Source of the DNA: Methanobacteriota archaeon
GTDB lineage: Archaea > Thermoplasmatota > Poseidoniia > Poseidoniales > Thalassarchaeaceae
Assembly: GCA_002724815.1 (NCBI GenBank)
Contig: PBPV01000086.1
Coordinates: 1 to 6,323 of the forward strand
DNA length: 6,323 nt
Direction of reading: 5' to 3'
The first letter of the stretch is position 1. Each line of letters starts with the position of its first letter. Position numbers and translations under genes: made by a program. Shown here one piece after another: positions 5,205 through 6,323 of this stretch. A model generated the notes under the pieces. The model was not told where the DNA came from. It was given only the letters and a program-made list of their open reading frames with translations, and did no database searches.

Positions 5205-6089
5205 ATGGGCGAGGCTTGGTCCTGGATTCGGGAGGCCTTGCTGGCGGGTGGACTGATTGCGGTCCTCATTTCCGTTCTTGTCTTGATGACGGGGTCATGG
5301 CCACCGATGGTGGTCATCGAATCCAATTCGATGCAACATGATGAGAATGGAGAAGTCGGTTCAATCGATGCTGGGGATTTAGTTTTGGTGATGACACCAG
5401 AACGAAAAGACATCATCACTTTCGTAGAAGCAACAGAATCGGGGGGAGATTTTGAGGGGTACGAAAGTCATGGGATGCCTGGAGATGTCATCATCTATCA
5501 GAAAAATGGTGGCTCTGATACGCCAGTGATTCATCGCGCACTGTTGGAAGTAGTGGAGAATACATCAGGCGGATGGGATGTTCCTGGTACCACACTTCGC
5601 AATGTTTCGAGCATCAGCTGGACATTCGACATTCTTTGTCCATACCACGGCGGGGCTTATGATCTCAGAATTGAGGATTGGGACCCTGTTCACGCAGGAT
5701 ATCTCACCAAGGGCGATAACAACGATTGCATGATTGACCAACCCGAAGCCAATACATTGAGTCAAGGTCCGGGACTTTCAGATGAGTTTGGAAATCCGGT
5801 CCAAACCACCAAGGGAGAATGGGTGATGGGAGTTGCAGGAGCAGAGATTCCATGGGTAGGTTCAATCAAATTGGGTCTTTCCGATAATAGTCAATCTGTT
5901 CCAGATTCTACATGGTCGAAATTGATCATGACTGCAATCGTATTACTGGCGATTCCAGCCGTTTGGGAACGTGTTGCGGATCGAGTGATTAAAACCGCAC
6001 CCGAAATTGCTCAGGCTGAGCGAGAAGAAGCTCAGGCCTCACAACTGTTGAGCGATGATAATCAAGAGCAAGCCCATGAAGAGGAATAG
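5205..6089 (+). CDS. Signal peptidase I, archaeal/ER type (S26B)
   Basis: This membrane-bound peptidase removes signal peptides from proteins exported by Sec, acting on the outer face of the membrane. Numbered from ATG 5205 (294 residues), there is an N-terminal membrane helix (about 13-31), then E-S-N-S-M with the catalytic Ser42, G-D-V-I-I-Y (93-98), V-I-H-R with His110 in the place where bacterial enzymes have Lys, and T-K-G-D-N-N with Asp171 followed by Asp178. This Ser-His-Asp set defines the ER/archaeal branch. A second membrane helix (about 239-254) and a charged Glu/Gln-rich tail end the protein. The gap from His110 to Asp171 is about 61 residues, far longer than in typical archaeal or Sec11 enzymes, and it contains Cys145; Cys175 lies just after the GDNN motif. 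The 3' end overlaps the convergent M50 gene by 51 bp. The SPase assignment is firm; the effect of the insertion is unknown. Confidence 0.93.
   Translation: MGEAWSWIREALLAGGLIAVLISVLVLMTGSWPPMVVIESNSMQHDENGEVGSIDAGDLVLVMTPERKDIITFVEATESGGDFEGYESHGMPGDVIIYQKNGGSDTPVIHRALLEVVENTSGGWDVPGTTLRNVSSISWTFDILCPYHGGAYDLRIEDWDPVHAGYLTKGDNNDCMIDQPEANTLSQGPGLSDEFGNPVQTTKGEWVMGVAGAEIPWVGSIKLGLSDNSQSVPDSTWSKLIMTAIVLLAIPAVWERVADRVIKTAPEIAQAEREEAQASQLLSDDNQEQAHEEE
6016..6035 (-). terminator. Hairpin just past the M50 gene stop, possible terminator
   Basis: On the minus strand CTGAGC (6035-6030) can pair with GCTCAG (6021-6016) across an eight-base loop, starting a few bases after the M50 stop. No clear U-run follows directly, and the stretch also codes for A-Q-A-E-R-E-E-A-Q-A in the signal peptidase tail, where the same GCTCAGGC octamer occurs twice. 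The pairing may be a by-product of that coding repeat. Confidence 0.25.
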
Positions 6090-6323
6090 GCTACTGAAAG
6101 ACGAAATTTTTGACACCGTCAATTCAGTCTTCAGTGCGTGTGGATGTCGCGTAAATCGATGAATACCTCCAACGACAACGCCCAAGAAATCCTTCATGAG
6201 GTGACCTCCATCAAATGGAATGATTGGAATCAAATTGGCCAACCCTAAACCGAAATTCCACCAGATGAACCAAAACAGTAGGGTAATGATTGCCATCAGC
6301 ACAGTGGTGCCTAGAATATCCCC
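6039..6323 (-). CDS. Site-2 protease family (M50) zinc metalloprotease, C-terminal part
   Basis: The frame is open to the right edge, so the N-terminus, including the expected H-E-x-x-H zinc motif, is outside the window. The visible 94 residues contain a membrane helix (about 9-24 of this fragment) and the diagnostic N-L-I-P-I-I-P-F-D-G-G-H (30-41). This is the N-x-x-P-x-x-x-x-D-G-G motif of M50 enzymes, whose Asp is the third zinc ligand. A linker with I-H-R-F-T-R-H-P-H-A follows, then a last hydrophobic helix ending in L-L-I-I-I-A-Q-Q-L. Members cleave transmembrane segments, often to release membrane-held regulators or to clear remnant signal peptides. The substrate cannot be told from here. 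An internal GTG at 6302 is not likely to be the true start, because the frame stays open and protein-like up to the edge. The stop TGA lies inside the signal peptidase gene. Confidence 0.88.
   Translation of the reverse strand, partial: GDILGTTVLMAIITLLFWFIWWNFGLGLANLIPIIPFDGGHLMKDFLGVVVGGIHRFTRHPHALKTELTVSKISSFSSLFLFMGLLLIIIAQQL
6107..6111 (+). terminator. T-run after the signal peptidase gene, possible terminator
   Basis: Five Ts begin 18 bases after the signal peptidase stop. Oligo-T stretches without hairpins can end transcription in archaea. The run is short and lies within the M50 coding sequence on the other strand (a Lys-Ile-containing segment), so it may be chance. Confidence 0.25.

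Noticed and set aside
5132..5419. Minus-strand 95-codon frame over the start of the signal peptidase gene
   Set aside because: It is antisense to the N-terminal helix and catalytic Ser motif of a confidently identified enzyme.
6009..6037. GCTCAGGC octamer occurring twice, 21 bases apart
   Set aside because: It can be explained by repeated Ala-Gln codons in the signal peptidase tail. There is no sign of an attachment site or mobile element end.

Overview
The window looks like a piece of an archaeal chromosome, most likely a marine Thermoplasmatota lineage such as Marine Group II/Poseidoniales. This is inference. It rests on an ER/archaeal-type (Ser-His-Asp) signal peptidase, a very large secreted beta-sandwich protein with a 'P-x-G-A-x-V' N-terminal module, weak archaeal-type ribosome binding sites and moderate GC. 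No rRNA or other phylogenetic marker is present to confirm it. I see no tRNA, rRNA, CRISPR array or insertion sequence.

Layout. Bases 1-4246 are one uninterrupted minus-strand reading frame. It is at least 1415 codons long, starts at 4246 and runs off the left edge without a stop. It encodes a secreted multidomain protein: signal peptide, N-terminal beta module, propeller-like region with paired cysteines, a module carrying an Asp-box, and then a repeat of about 396 residues, of which the second copy is cut by the window edge. Bases 4247-4398 separate it from a divergent plus-strand pair and hold several short palindromes and repeats. The pair is a four-helix membrane protein of unknown function (4399-5199) and a type I signal peptidase (5205-6089), only a few bases apart and probably one operon. 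From the right edge a minus-strand gene enters (6323-6039). It is the C-terminal part of a site-2-type (M50) intramembrane zinc protease, and its end overlaps the end of the signal peptidase gene by 51 bp.

Together: three of the four genes touch the cell envelope in a recognisable way, as a very large exported protein, the peptidase class that removes signal peptides, and an intramembrane protease. The fourth is a membrane protein tied to the signal peptidase by position. A functional link is plausible for the membrane protein and signal peptidase. It is only speculative for the giant protein and the M50 protease. Nothing here clearly marks a new defence or mobile system; the most unusual items are the repeat architecture of the giant protein, the insertion in the signal peptidase and the structured divergent intergenic region.
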